DNA of 64,000 nucleotides from Thermoguttaceae bacterium (GTDB lineage Bacteria > Planctomycetota > Planctomycetia > Pirellulales > Thermoguttaceae): contig JANXAQ010000144.1 of NCBI GenBank assembly GCA_025062105.1, positions 44,267 to 108,266 on the forward strand, written 5' to 3'. Both the position numbers and the translations under genes were made by a program. This document shows positions 17,021 to 26,562 of this stretch, piece after piece. Under the pieces are notes generated by a model, which saw nothing but the letters and a program-made list of their open reading frames with translations, had not been told where the DNA came from and did not search any database. Position 1 is the stretch's first letter. Every line of letters begins with the position of its first letter.

Positions 17021-17572
17021 ACAACTGAAAAAAGTGAAACTAAAAGATTCAGACCAGTAAAAAACTCTCCTTCAAGCCAAGGTCCCCCATTGCCAAAGAC
17101 AATAATAGTATCCAGAAGGTTTTCCAAAATACCCATATTGCCCAATTTGCCTAGTCCTAAACCTCTCTCGATCTCTGATTTCTCTAAACCTGAGCAAGAC
17201 CCTCTTTTAGGGGGAATACCGCTCGAAAATTTTCTTTGCCATGCTAGCAATCACAGCCATGCATAATCCTGTATCGGGAGAGGTAGGAAACAATTAACTC
17301 AGTTTTGCCTCTCTATTCAGCTAAAACGGTACGAAAAATCTAGGATCTCAGTTCTTTAGAGGGGATTATTTCCCCCTATTGGATTATCTATTGTAGGCAA
17401 GCTGAAGGTAGCAGAGATCTCTTACCGAAAAAATGGAAGAGGATAATTTTACCAATTTTTGGAAGATTTTTGCCCAGTGTCGAAAGCGTCTCTCCCCTCC
17501 CAGCCAGAGGCGGCCAGCCTGGGGCCGTTCCAGCCAAGGTTAGGCCAGCCGGAGGTTACCCCCCTAAGCGGC
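17021..17572. other. Spacer without recognised gene
   Basis: Several short frames, none convincing. It ends in a piece of family C (CTATGATGAAAGGAGGCTTT, about 17573-17615) next to the following B element. Confidence 0.5.
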
Positions 17573-17622
17573 AGTCCTGAACAGCATTGTCTATGATGAA
17601 AGGAGGCTTTGTTCCTAAATTT

Positions 17623-17770
17623 TTTGACTTTTGCCATTTTTCCTAACTTGGTTTGCCCTTAACAGTTACGACGAAGCCTCTGTTTGTCCACCATTTTCCT
17701 AAGTCCGATAGTTTCAAGGAGTTAGGACTTTCCCCCCTTGGGCAGGAGAGCGAAAATGGCTAAAGTTGTG
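17623..17770 (+). repeat. Family B element
   Basis: TTTGACTTTTGCCATTTTTCC to GCGAAAATGGCTAAAGTTGTG; the right arm is diverged. Confidence 0.75.
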
Positions 17771-17800
17771 CTAAATGGGCCTACCATCTCGAAATCCTTA

Positions 17801-17991
17801 GGAACCTCTGCCAAATCCTGAACATATAGTGAGCTATATGAACCTTTGATTCAATAGGGATTGGCCTGCCCTATGGCAAGACCCACTCGATGTGGGTTGC
17901 TAGCAGTGCTAGGACCGCTCCGGATTGGGGTTAGATGGGGAGGGTGCCAAAATAGTGCAAAAATATCTCCTCTGAATGATGCAGAGGTTTC
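17801..17991 (+). repeat. Family A element
   Basis: GGAACCTCTGCCAAATCC to GCAGAGGTTTC. It ends 29 bases before the start codon of the ExeA-type ATPase gene. Confidence 0.88.
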
Positions 17992-18020
17992 TTTTGTAGC
18001 TTCCGGTTTTTGCCCAGATT

Positions 18021-18872
18021 ATGAAGTACTCGTATTGGGGGTTGAAGGGATCGCCGTTTGGGTTTGGGCTGGACCCGAAGGGATTTTTTCTCAGCGGGGT
18101 GCATGAAGAGGCGCTAGCGCGGCTAGAGTTTCTGGTGCACCAGAGGCGGCGATTAGGAGTTTTGATAGGTCCGGCAGGCTGTGGAAAAAGTCTGCTGCTG
18201 GAGGTGTTTGCCGAAAAATTGCGGCGCGCTGGCCAACCGGTAGCCCGCATCTGTCCAGCGGGGGCCCAATGTGCGGAATTGCTCTGTGATTTGCTGATTG
18301 CCTTAGGCCGACTGCCCAAGCCTAGGAATCCTGTAAGCTCCCTCTGGCAGCAAGTCGGCGACCGATTGCGAGAGGCCTGTTTAATTGGCCAGTCGGTAGT
18401 AATCCTTTGTGACCAGATGGAATCCGCCACCCAAGACATCTGGCAGACCATCAACCGGCTGCTGGGATATATCGACCGTCCTGAGTGTGCGGCAACAGTC
18501 GTTTTAGCGGGTCGGTCCCAAATGCTTCGGTTAGGACATGAACTTTTGAGCAAAATAGATCTGCCGATTCAGCTCGAACCCTGGGAACTTCTGGACACCC
18601 AGCAATACCTGCAGGAGGCCCTTCGCCGAGCAGGTCGAATAGAACCCATCTTTACTCCGGAAGGGGTCCAGCGACTGCATGAGCTTAGTGGGGGTATTCC
18701 TCGGCAGATCAACCGGTTAGCCGAACTGGCTCTATTGGCCGGCGCCTTGGAAGGCTTCAGCCAGATAGGGCCAGAAATTATCGAGGCATTGTACCCCCAA
18801 CTGAGCCTAGACCTTACTGCTGCTGGTGCCATTAACACTATGTGGACTGCCGACAACATGTTAACTAGGTAA
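18021..18872 (+). CDS. ExeA/GspA-type AAA ATPase
   Basis: A 283-residue ATPase of the ExeA (general secretion pathway A-like) group. It begins with the typical Y-WGLKGSPFGFGLDPKGFF block, has a Walker A motif GPAGCGKS at residues 50-57, and ends with LSGGIPRQINRLAELALL, the sensor-2-like arginine region. These proteins act with secretion or pilus machinery or with transposition; no peptidoglycan-binding domain is attached. The usual Walker B DE pair is replaced by CDQME, so hydrolysis may be altered. There is no clear ribosome site before ATG 18021, and the preceding A element ends 29 bases upstream. The last codons and the stop lie in the first unit of a 25-base triple repeat, so the C-terminus may have been changed by it. 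No neighbouring secretion gene is seen. Confidence 0.8.
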   Translation: MKYSYWGLKGSPFGFGLDPKGFFLSGVHEEALARLEFLVHQRRRLGVLIGPAGCGKSLLLEVFAEKLRRAGQPVARICPAGAQCAELLCDLLIALGRLPKPRNPVSSLWQQVGDRLREACLIGQSVVILCDQMESATQDIWQTINRLLGYIDRPECAATVVLAGRSQMLRLGHELLSKIDLPIQLEPWELLDTQQYLQEALRRAGRIEPIFTPEGVQRLHELSGGIPRQINRLAELALLAGALEGFSQIGPEIIEALYPQLSLDLTAAGAINTMWTADNMLTR

Positions 18873-18934
18873 ACAAACCCGCTGGTTAACTAGGTAAACA
18901 AAGCCGCTGGTTAACTGGGTAAACAAACCCGCTG
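18860..18934 (+). repeat. Tandem repeat, 25 bp x 3
   Basis: Three adjoining units starting GTTAACTAGG or GTTAACTGGG and ending CCGCTG (18860-18884, 18885-18909, 18910-18934), differing at two positions. The stop codon of the ATPase gene is in unit 1. Confidence 0.95.
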
Positions 18935-19003
18935 ATGCCTGCAGGGCCAGGATGCCGGCTTAGCCGATCGACTCAGCAACATGCGGGTCCAAAAAGCCGG
19001 CTA

Positions 19004-19160
19004 AGAGGTTGTCTGAAAAGGGATGTAGCCAGTCTTCGTTCCAACGGCCAGTGAATGCTCTGGGTAGCTGAAGGTGCCCAAATTTTCGGCTATAGCCCGT
19101 CCTGGTGGAGCAAACAACTTGACTACCGAGTGAACCAAAAACTCTTTTCAAGCAGGCTCT
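19004..19160 (+). repeat. Family E element
   Basis: AGAGGTTGTCTGAAAAGGG to TTTTCAAGCAGGCTCT, 157 bp, same core as 10137. Confidence 0.85.
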
Positions 19161-19265
19161 AAGTGTCCTTCAGCCCAGAGCTCTTCTGAAGAAGAGTGAG
19201 AAATCAAGAACCTGTGCATAATTGCAGGGGGATTTGTTATCCTCTGCTGGCTACTGCTGCTGATG

Positions 19266-19412
19266 AAGTCGACTTTTGCTATTTTCTCTAACTTGTTTTG
19301 CCGCCAGGAGTTAGGGTAAACGTTCCTATTGTCCACACAACTTCCGAATGGCAATCATTCCAAGCGGTTAACTTTTTCCGCTTTCGGCTGGAGGCCGAAA
19401 ATGGCAGAAGTC
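19266..19412 (+). repeat. Family B element, arms decayed
   Basis: GTCGACTTTTGCTATTTTC to GAAAATGGCAGAAGTCAAAG. Confidence 0.7.
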
Positions 19413-19476
19413 AAAGTGAGTCCGAGGGCCGAAAAATGGGCGGAGAACAAGTGGAGAAAGGAATTACAGAAACCTG

Positions 19477-19643
19477 TGGGAACATCTGAACTGGCGGGGA
19501 ACTTTCTGGGGCTTTGCTTCGGTAGCAATTGGGCCGCTTCACTCAAAGACTTACGAGTTTTAGGGCAGAAGGAGCAACCCTAAAGATAGGGTTGGAGGGG
19601 ACGGCACTAAAATAATATCTTCTTTGAATGATGCAGAGGTTTC
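19477..19643 (+). repeat. Family A element, strongly decayed
   Basis: GGGAACATCTGAACTGG at the left; the right end is clear (AATATCTTCTTTGAATGATG, CAGAGGTTTC). It ends six bases from the glgC stop codon. Confidence 0.6.
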
Positions 19644-19649
19644 GACGGT

Positions 19650-20981
19650 TTATTGCTGTTGCTCCTGGCGGACACTTACCCCAAACTGGCTGGGAGCAGA
19701 GATTCGCAGACCAGCGAACTTCGGCGGGGGCACTGGAAAATGTTCTACCCCGTCCGCCTTGGCGATGACGGTAACTCCGCTTTCCGTTACTTCAAAGCCT
19801 CGAGCTTTGTCCAACTCCGGATCAAACCCGATCTCGACACCTGGGGGAATCCGGACTCCTTTGTCGATGATTGCACGGTGAACTTTGGCATATCGACCGA
19901 TATCCACATCGCCCAACAAGATTGAATCGGTCACCTCGGCATAGCTATTGATTCGAGTCCTGGGGCCGAGGATGGAGCGGATCACCGTCCCTCCGGAAAC
20001 AATGCATCCTAAGCAGACGATGCTATCCAGGGCTTGTCCACGGCGTTTTTCCTCAGCAAAGACGAACTTGGGCGGTGGGTAATTCGGCTGATAAGTGCGG
20101 ATGGGCCATTGCTCATCGTACAGATTCAGCAGGGGATCCACGGCCACCAGATCCATGTTGGCCTCGTAGTAGGCATCCAGTGTACCCACATCCCGCCAGT
20201 AGGCGGTGGCTTTGCGGTTTTCGTCGAGGAACTCATAGGCATAGACTCGGCTAGTGGGTACAATGGCCGGGATTACATCTCCGCCGAAATCATGTTTGCT
20301 TCCCGGCCGAGTGGCGTCTCGGCACAATTCTTCGAATAGAAACGGGGCGTTAAAGACATAGATGCCCATGGAGGCAAAACAGTGTGTGGGATCGTTCGGG
20401 ATCGGGGTAGGGTGTTCAGGCTTTTCTTGGAAGCCTACTACCCGACCAGTGGGATCCACTTCCATGACGCCAAACCGGCGCCGCGCCTCCTGCACCGGTA
20501 CCCGCAGAAGCCCGATGGTTACATCGGCCTGTTTAGCAATATGGGCCTCCAACATCAGGCGATAATTCATTTTGTAGATATGGTCGCCTGCTAAAATAAT
20601 CACATATTTTGGGTGCTCTTTTTCGATGGTATAGATGTTTTGATAGACGGCATCCGCGGTGCCTTGATACCAGGAGGCATCGATCCGCTGCTGCGGGGGC
20701 ACCACATCGACGAATTCACCCAGTTCTCGACAAAAATAGCGATTCCAGCCCATGGTAATGTGCCGGTCCAGGCTCATGGCTTTGTATTGGGTAAGGACCA
20801 GGATTTTCCGCAAACCGCTGTTCAGGCAGTTGGACAGAGTAAAGTCGATGATTCGGTAAGCTCCGCCAAACGGAACAGCCGGTTTTGCCCGGTCTCGCGT
20901 CAGCGGCTGCAACCGATCCCCTCTACCGCCGGCCAAGATGACGGCCAAGACATCTTTCATCAGAGCGTCATAGCCGACCAC
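19650..20981 (-). CDS. glgC: Glucose-1-phosphate adenylyltransferase
   Basis: Makes ADP-glucose from glucose-1-phosphate and ATP, the committed step of bacterial glycogen synthesis. The 443-residue protein has the pyrophosphorylase signature LAGGRGDRLQPLTRDRAKPA, then PFGGAYRIIDFTLSNCLNSG, the WYQGTADAVYQN active-site loop and a C-terminal left-handed beta-helix (hexapeptide-like) region with SILLGDVDIGRYAKVHRAII. Start is GTG at 20981, chosen because AAAGGAGG sits seven bases upstream; a downstream ATG at 20960 is possible but would lose that spacing. Length and motifs fit GlgC. No other glycogen gene is in the window. A worn A element ends six bases from its stop codon. Confidence 0.95.
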   Translation of the reverse strand: MVGYDALMKDVLAVILAGGRGDRLQPLTRDRAKPAVPFGGAYRIIDFTLSNCLNSGLRKILVLTQYKAMSLDRHITMGWNRYFCRELGEFVDVVPPQQRIDASWYQGTADAVYQNIYTIEKEHPKYVIILAGDHIYKMNYRLMLEAHIAKQADVTIGLLRVPVQEARRRFGVMEVDPTGRVVGFQEKPEHPTPIPNDPTHCFASMGIYVFNAPFLFEELCRDATRPGSKHDFGGDVIPAIVPTSRVYAYEFLDENRKATAYWRDVGTLDAYYEANMDLVAVDPLLNLYDEQWPIRTYQPNYPPPKFVFAEEKRRGQALDSIVCLGCIVSGGTVIRSILGPRTRINSYAEVTDSILLGDVDIGRYAKVHRAIIDKGVRIPPGVEIGFDPELDKARGFEVTESGVTVIAKADGVEHFPVPPPKFAGLRISAPSQFGVSVRQEQQQ

Positions 20982-21021
20982 GGCTCAGCCTCCTTTAGGT
21001 CCGTTGCCGTCTGCCATGGGG

Positions 21022-21137
21022 TTTGTGCGTAGCCTACTGAGAGGGAGGTTGCTAGCAGGCTAGCAACCCTATCTATTAGGTTAGAGAAGGAAAGCCCCAA
21101 ATGGTGTGCAAATGCTCCTTATGCATTTCACAGAAGT
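21022..21137 (+). repeat. Family A right half
   Basis: TTGCTAGCAGGCTAGCAACC, AAATGGTGTGCAAATGCTCC and CACAGAAGTTCC correspond to the right half of family A; the left half is missing. Confidence 0.6.
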
Positions 21138-21267
21138 TCCTGCATGTATTAGGGTATCACTCTGGTCTGAATGGTTCCCTTCATCCGAAACTTGCAAGAG
21201 GGCCGGGCCGGTTTTGCAACCTTTCACCTGAGTAACCTCCGGCCCTTGACCGGATATTGCTCGTTTT

Positions 21268-21381
21268 AGCTTTGTTGAGACCGTTGGGTGAGCGGGGCCT
21301 ACCCTCATGAAACCAGAAGTAAAAATAGATAGTGAGCCTGTGCAAAATCTCCCTGGCTGCGGACAACCTTCCACCAGAGGG
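21268..21381 (+). repeat. Family D element, decayed
   Basis: AGCTTTGTTGAGACCG to CTGCGGACAACCTTCCACCAGAG, about 114 bp, aligning along its whole length with 11712. Confidence 0.6.
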
Positions 21382-21759
21382 ATTCGGTTTTGTTTTGCTT
21401 CCTTTCTACTCCCCCCGGCAATTCCCACAGGGCCATAAAGGAGCATTAGAAACCTGGATACGAAAGACCCGCTGCCGAGGAGTTTTGCCCAAAACCAACC
21501 TTTTGAGATTCCTTAACCCCACCAAGCTATCTTGTTTCCATAAATGAACACCTTAAATTCTAACAACTTTTTTTAAAAAGCAAAAGGGTAGAGATTGGTG
21601 AGAAAAGTTGAGAAAGTTTCTGTTCTGTTTATTCTTCGTATTTTGTGTATATTTGCCATTTTAAAACTTGGCGAAGAACCTCTGCATAATTTTATTTCGA
21701 GTTTTGCAACTAGGAAGCGCCCTCCTTTAGAGGGGTTAAGCCTTTGAACCTATACTTTC
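21382..21759. other. Spacer without recognised gene
   Basis: AT-rich towards the middle (21545-21680). No reading frame with a ribosome site and no clear repeat copy apart from a short A-arm-like AACCTCTGCATAATTT near 21687. Confidence 0.5.
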
Positions 21760-21897
21760 GGAAGCTCTGCAAGATTCCTGAACATACAGTGAATGTTAGG
21801 AACTTTTGATTCTATAGCTGTTCGGTTCTACTATCCGAACATCTCCAATTTATAGGGAGCCAGCAATGCTAGCACCCCTAAATTATGGAGAGGTTCC
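21760..21897 (+). repeat. Family A element with internal deletion
   Basis: GGAAGCTCTGCAAGATTCC to GGAGAGGTTCC, about 138 bp; the segment with GGTATAAAAATATCC is missing. Confidence 0.8.
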
Positions 21898-21904
21898 TTT
21901 ACAA

Positions 21905-22052
21905 TTCGACTTTTGCCATTTTCCCTAACCTGGTTTGGCTCCAAAAGTTACGGTGAACACTCCTTTTGTTCACCGGATTTCCTAACTCCAATAGTTCCAA
22001 AGAGTTACAACTTTGCTCTTTCACCAGGGGCCCAAAAATGGCAAAAGTCGAG
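21905..22052 (+). repeat. Family B element with 7-bp target duplication
   Basis: TTCGACTTTTGCCATTTTCCC to GGCAAAAGTCGAG, flanked by TTTACAA on both sides (21898-21904, 22053-22059). The right duplicate contains the priA stop codon. Confidence 0.92.
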
Positions 22053-22053
22053 T

Positions 22054-24378
22054 TTACAACATTTCTATTGGATCCACGTCCGCAATCCATTGGATGTTTT
22101 CGGGGACTTGGAGATCGGCTGTAGCACGGCGGACCGCCTGGCGCAGTTGGTCCCCGTCTGAGGATTGCAGCAAGAGATGATATCGGTACATGCCACGCAG
22201 TTTAGCAAAGGGAGCTGGGGCAGGCCCGAGCACCCGAGTTGGCATCTGCGGCCCTGCAGGGGGCTGGACGAGCCCTAATTGTTCACGAACTCGTTCGGCC
22301 AACAATTTGGCAAACTCGGCTGTCGGCTCCGGGCGCAGTCCCCGAACCACCAACCGAATCATCCGAGTAAAGGGCGGATAACCGAACGCTTTTCGGTTGG
22401 CCAGTTCCATTTGGGCAAACCGTACATAATCGTGCCGAATGGCTGCCTGGATGATGGGGTGATCTGGATTGAACGTTTGTACTAAAACCCGACCTCCTTT
22501 AGGGCCTCGGCCGGTTCGGCCGGCCACCTGGGTGACCAGTTGGAAGGTGCGTTCTGAAGCCCGAAAGTCTGGCAGATGCAATGCCGTGTCCGCATTGACC
22601 ACTCCGACTAAGGTGACCTCTGGGAAATCCAACCCCTTGGCGATCATCTGCGTGCCTAGCAAAATGCGGACCTTACCGGTCCGGAAGGCCTCCAAGGCTC
22701 GGTCATAGGCCCCCCTGGCTTGCATAGAATCGGTATCCATACGCAGGCAGGGGACCCCAGAAAATCGACTCCGCACTTCCACCTCCAACCGCTGGGTGCC
22801 AAGTCCCCGATATAGAATGCCTAGAAATTGGCAATGGGGGCAGGCCGTAGGGGCCGGTTCATGATAGTCGCAATAATGGCAAAGGGCAATCTGCTGCGTT
22901 CGATGATGGGTAAGAGCAATATCGCACAGAGGGCATTTGAGTACATATCCACAGGCCGGACACTGAATATGCGTGGAAAATCCCCGGCGGTTCAGAAGCA
23001 GAATGATCTGACCTCCTTCCCGGAGGCTTTCTCGCATAGCCGCATACAACGGCCGACTAATTGCCAAAGGTTTTTTGCCGCTGTTTTCGATCCGAAGATC
23101 AATGGTGCTTACTGGAGGTAGGGGCCGATCTTCAATTCGCCGAGGCAGTTGGACTAAAAGATAATGCCCCTGTTGGGCCTGGTACCAAGTTTCTAGGCTG
23201 GGAGTGGCCGATCCGAGGATCAAGGGGACTCCTTCGGCGGCTGCCCGCCATAAAGCTACCTCCCGAGCATGATACCGAGGCGTCTGCTGCTGCTTGAACG
23301 AAGCTTCGTGTTCCTCGTCTAAAACGATTATCCCCAAATGCGGCACCGGAGCGAAAACCGCACTTCGGGCACCAATGACCACTTGCACCTTGCCAGAGGC
23401 AATCCGTTCCCATTGCCAATGGCGTTCCGCATCCGTCAGGTGGCTATGCAGCACTGCGACCGAGTCGAAGCGTGCTCGGAACCGTTGCAACGTCTGCGGC
23501 GTCAGGCTGATCTCCGGCACCAGCACGATGGCCTGCCTGCCGAAGCGCAAGACCTCCTGAATGGCCTGGATATAGACTTCCGTTTTACCGCTGCCGGTTA
23601 CACCGTAAAGTAAAATCGTCTTGTGTTGACCACTGTGGATCACTTGCCGGATAATCTCCAGGGCCTTTTGTTGATCAGGGTTCAGCGGCAGATTGGGCTG
23701 GCGGGGTTCAGGGGGCTCCAGGATATCCTGCCGGCGGATCCGAACGCGCCGACCTTTCAAAAGGCCTTTGCGGTGCAGGGCGGTAATGGGGCCTGCCGAG
23801 CATTTGGCCACTCGTTGAATCTCCGGAGCGGTCAACGGCTCCTTGGCCTCCCGCAGAATTTGGACAACCAACCGTTGTTTAGGCGGCAGGGTAGCTAGGT
23901 CCAGTTTCGCCAATGCCTCTTGATTTAATTCCCAAAAGGTGGTCAGACGCAGACCTGCCCGATGTCGTACTCCGGCCGGCAACACTGTCTCTAAGACAGT
24001 GGCCCAGTCGCATAGATAATAGTCGGCCATCCACTGGGTCAGCCGAAGCATTGCCGGGGAAAGCAATGGTCGCTCATCCACCAACTGCCCAATAGGTTTT
24101 AACTGCCGTTGACCGACCGGCCGACTGCCCACCTCCACACAATAGCCCACTGCCAACCGATTTCCTTTGCCCAGCGGAACCCGGACCCTTTGGCCCGGCT
24201 GCACCCGGCCGGCCAAACACGCAGGAACAAGATAATCAAAATCACCCGAAGGTCCATCCGGAAAAACCACTTTGGCCACTAGTACCTCAGCCCGATCATC
24301 TTCCTCCCATGGCGGGAGAAGATCAAAAAGACCGGGCAGCTGGTCAGAGAGTTTTTCCGGTCGACTGGGCCGAGCCAT
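22054..24378 (-). CDS. priA: Primosomal replication restart helicase
   Basis: PriA reloads the replisome at stalled or repaired forks; it is a 3'-5' superfamily 2 helicase. The 774-residue protein shows the N-terminal DNA-binding domain (VVFPDGPSGDFDYLVPACL), Walker A GVTGSGKTEVY, the DEEH box in LDEEHEASFKQQ, and the zinc-binding segment with CPACGYVLKCPLC and later CHYCDY and CPHC, eight cysteines in all, followed by RTGRGPKGGRVLVQTFNPDH. Length is normal. ATG 24378 has GAGGAG at good spacing. The stop codon TAA (22054-22056) lies inside the 7-bp target duplication of the neighbouring B element, so insertion happened exactly at the end of the gene without changing its last residues. It appears to be a single-gene unit. 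Confidence 0.97.
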   Translation of the reverse strand: MARPSRPEKLSDQLPGLFDLLPPWEEDDRAEVLVAKVVFPDGPSGDFDYLVPACLAGRVQPGQRVRVPLGKGNRLAVGYCVEVGSRPVGQRQLKPIGQLVDERPLLSPAMLRLTQWMADYYLCDWATVLETVLPAGVRHRAGLRLTTFWELNQEALAKLDLATLPPKQRLVVQILREAKEPLTAPEIQRVAKCSAGPITALHRKGLLKGRRVRIRRQDILEPPEPRQPNLPLNPDQQKALEIIRQVIHSGQHKTILLYGVTGSGKTEVYIQAIQEVLRFGRQAIVLVPEISLTPQTLQRFRARFDSVAVLHSHLTDAERHWQWERIASGKVQVVIGARSAVFAPVPHLGIIVLDEEHEASFKQQQTPRYHAREVALWRAAAEGVPLILGSATPSLETWYQAQQGHYLLVQLPRRIEDRPLPPVSTIDLRIENSGKKPLAISRPLYAAMRESLREGGQIILLLNRRGFSTHIQCPACGYVLKCPLCDIALTHHRTQQIALCHYCDYHEPAPTACPHCQFLGILYRGLGTQRLEVEVRSRFSGVPCLRMDTDSMQARGAYDRALEAFRTGKVRILLGTQMIAKGLDFPEVTLVGVVNADTALHLPDFRASERTFQLVTQVAGRTGRGPKGGRVLVQTFNPDHPIIQAAIRHDYVRFAQMELANRKAFGYPPFTRMIRLVVRGLRPEPTAEFAKLLAERVREQLGLVQPPAGPQMPTRVLGPAPAPFAKLRGMYRYHLLLQSSDGDQLRQAVRRATADLQVPENIQWIADVDPIEML

Positions 24379-24448
24379 CTTCCAACTCCTCTTCGGCTAC
24401 ACAGTGAACCTTTCGGCCGAATAAAGATAAGTGCTATTGAGCCAGAGA

Positions 24449-24559
24449 GGCTCTGTTGAAAGGTTGTCCCCAGTCTGGGGAGGTTTTGCCCATGCTGGTC
24501 GTTTTTGCTTCAGTTTTGGTGGGTTTAGGCCTCCGACCGGAAACGGTTTCAACAGAGCC
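24449..24559 (-). repeat. Family D element
   Basis: GGCTCTGTTGAAAGGTTGTCC to CGGTTTCAACAGAGCC, 111 bp; one of the best preserved copies. Confidence 0.9.
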
Positions 24560-24964
24560 AGCCAGAGAAAAATGCCAGTAATAATTCACCCGACGGGACG
24601 GCCCTAAGTTTTCCCTTTTCCCACGGTTCCAAGAGGAAGGCTGACCACCCCCAGCGCCCAGTGCCTTCACTAAGCTGAAATGTAACCTAAGCTGAAATGT
24701 AACCCAGAAGGCATGTCGGGGTTGAACCTTTTGGCTCCTAAGATCGGTTCCGCTTGAATCCTCGGGTAAACTCCCTTTAGAATGATATATTATGGGAGAA
24801 ATGGCGGGCTTTGTACCTTCCCACCCGGTGGGGGGTGAGTTTGGGGTTCCGGTCCTAGCTTCGTTTCTGAACATCCATAAGGGCCACTTTTCTCGAAAAA
24901 ACTGTAGGCTTGCCGCCGTCTCTCCCCATGGACCCTCCGATGAATCCGTAACCAGTAACCAGTT
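24560..24964. other. Spacer with a 17-bp tandem duplication
   Basis: CTAAGCTGAAATGTAAC is present twice in tandem (24670-24686 and 24687-24703). No gene is evident. The stretch leads into dnaJ without a ribosome site. Confidence 0.6.
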
Positions 24965-25933
24965 ATGAAAGATCCTTATAAAGTTTTAGGCGTTCGTCGG
25001 GATGCCTCGCAGGCGGAGATTCAGAAGGCCTATCGGGAGTTGGCCCGCAAATACCATCCCGACCTGAACCCCAACGACAAAGATGCGAAGAAGAAGTTTC
25101 AGGAGGTGCAGGCGGCCTTTGAGATTTTAAACGACCCGGAAAAGCGGGAGCTATACGACCGATACGGGAGTGCGTTTGAGACAATGGGCCGAGGCGGCCC
25201 CTCGCCGGGGGGTACCTATACCTACACCTGGAGCTCTGGGCCAGAAGGGTTCGGTGGCCTAGAAGACATTTTTGAACAGTTTTTCGGGGATCGGTTTGGC
25301 ACCGGGGTCGGTGGGCTTGGTGATCTATTTGAGCAGTTTCGTCGGTCCACAGCCCGGGCCGGCACGACCACCCGCACCGTTCGCGGGCAAGACATCGAAA
25401 CGGAGATCTCCATCCCCTTTACCACCGCTGTGTTAGGCGGGGAACACGAATTGCGCGTGCGCCATGGTTCAGGCCGGGTGGAAACCATTCGCCTGAAAAT
25501 ACCCCCGGGCATCGAAGAGGGCAAAAAACTCCGACTTAAAGGGCAAGGCGAACCAGGCTTAGGAGCAGCTCCGCCTGGTGACTTGCTGGTAACGGTCCAT
25601 GTAGAGCCGCATCCATGTTTCCAGCGCCGGGGCAATAACTTGTATGTCCAGGTGCCGATCAGCCTGGGCGAAGCAGCCGCAGGAACCAAAATCGACATCC
25701 CGACTCCAAAAGGACCAGTGGCTCTTCGGATTCCGCCGGGCATTTCCAGCGGGCAGAAACTACGTCTGGCCGGCTATGGAGTCCCCGCCCATGGCGACCA
25801 GCCGGCCGGCGATCTTTATGCTGAGGTCCTGATTGTCTTACCCAAAAACCTTTCCGACTCGGAAGTGCAGATGCTTCGGCAGATCGACCAAGCCCATCCT
25901 CAGCCTGCCCTCCGGTCCCATTTGCGATGGTAA
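24965..25933 (+). CDS. DnaJ-like co-chaperone of the CbpA type
   Basis: A 322-residue Hsp40. Residues 1-65 are a J domain with the essential HPD motif (YRELARKYHPDLNPND) that stimulates DnaK. A glycine/phenylalanine-rich linker follows (EGFGGLEDIFEQFFGDRFG), then two C-terminal substrate-binding domains (IPPGIEEGKKLRLKGQG, IPPGISSGQKLRLAGYG). There is no CxxCxGxG zinc finger, which separates it from canonical DnaJ and matches CbpA. ATG 24965 has no Shine-Dalgarno sequence; the preceding bases are a short GTAACCA direct repeat. The next gene, rnpA, begins 75 bases downstream on the same strand, so co-transcription is likely. Confidence 0.9.
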   Translation: MKDPYKVLGVRRDASQAEIQKAYRELARKYHPDLNPNDKDAKKKFQEVQAAFEILNDPEKRELYDRYGSAFETMGRGGPSPGGTYTYTWSSGPEGFGGLEDIFEQFFGDRFGTGVGGLGDLFEQFRRSTARAGTTTRTVRGQDIETEISIPFTTAVLGGEHELRVRHGSGRVETIRLKIPPGIEEGKKLRLKGQGEPGLGAAPPGDLLVTVHVEPHPCFQRRGNNLYVQVPISLGEAAAGTKIDIPTPKGPVALRIPPGISSGQKLRLAGYGVPAHGDQPAGDLYAEVLIVLPKNLSDSEVQMLRQIDQAHPQPALRSHLRW

Positions 25934-26008
25934 CAGAGCTTTCCACACCATGAGCCGATTGCCTAAAGCCGAGTCCCTCATGGTTTTCTCCTTCCAGGGA
26001 GGGGTGAG

Positions 26009-26434
26009 GTGCCAGATTATTCCTTTCCGAAAACGTATCGGCTTCGACGACAGAAGGATTTTGACCGAGTGTTTTCAGCCAAGTGTCGAGCCGCGGATGA
26101 GTGGATTGCGGTGTATGCCTGGGCTAACGAGCTAGATCATCCCCGGCTAGGGATTTGTGCGTCGAGCCGACTAGGAAATGCGGTGACCCGAAATCGGTGG
26201 AAACGGATGATTCGGGAGGCATTTCGGCTTTCGAAAGGCCGATTGCCTGCCGGATTGGATTTGGTGGTTATTCCGCAGGCCGATGTTTGTCCGCCGCTCC
26301 AAACGCTGCAAGCTTCTTTGTGGCGGTTGAGCCGACGGCTCAAACAGAAAGTACAAACACAAAAAGCTCGCCTCCAGCAAGAAGCTGGCTCGGACAAAGG
26401 AGTAGAAAAGCCCTCTTCTTTCCAAAAACCCTAG
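26009..26434 (+). CDS. rnpA: RNase P protein component
   Basis: The 141-residue basic protein binds RNase P RNA and helps tRNA 5' maturation. Signature features are the N-terminal YRLRRQKDFDRVF, the RLGICASSRLGNAVTRNRWKR region with the RNR motif, and IREAFRLSKGRLPAGLDLVV. A lysine-rich C-terminal tail of about 25 residues extends beyond the usual length. Start is GTG at 26009 with AGGGAGG upstream; no ATG fits. In most bacteria rnpA follows rpmH and precedes yidD and yidC; here neither is beside it, and a dnaJ-type gene lies upstream instead. Some 130 bases after the stop a block of B elements begins. Confidence 0.92.
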   Translation: MPDYSFPKTYRLRRQKDFDRVFSAKCRAADEWIAVYAWANELDHPRLGICASSRLGNAVTRNRWKRMIREAFRLSKGRLPAGLDLVVIPQADVCPPLQTLQASLWRLSRRLKQKVQTQKARLQQEAGSDKGVEKPSSFQKP

Positions 26435-26562
26435 CTGCGGCGATAGTGGCTCGTGGCCGGGAAATCGTGTCCCGATTTGCTACATCAGCGTCTGCCGTTG
26501 TGGTATCAGCTCATAACAGGTTAAACAGGCGAGCAAAACAGCCTCCGCAGATGGCTCCTTAG

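Noticed and set aside
17008..17250. An 80-codon minus-strand frame
   Set aside because: Adjoins a broken B element; no start signal or recognisable family.
26435..26562. Possible yidD after rnpA
   Set aside because: The expected cysteine-rich CRYxPTCSxYA motif is absent; the frame ends after 40-odd codons.
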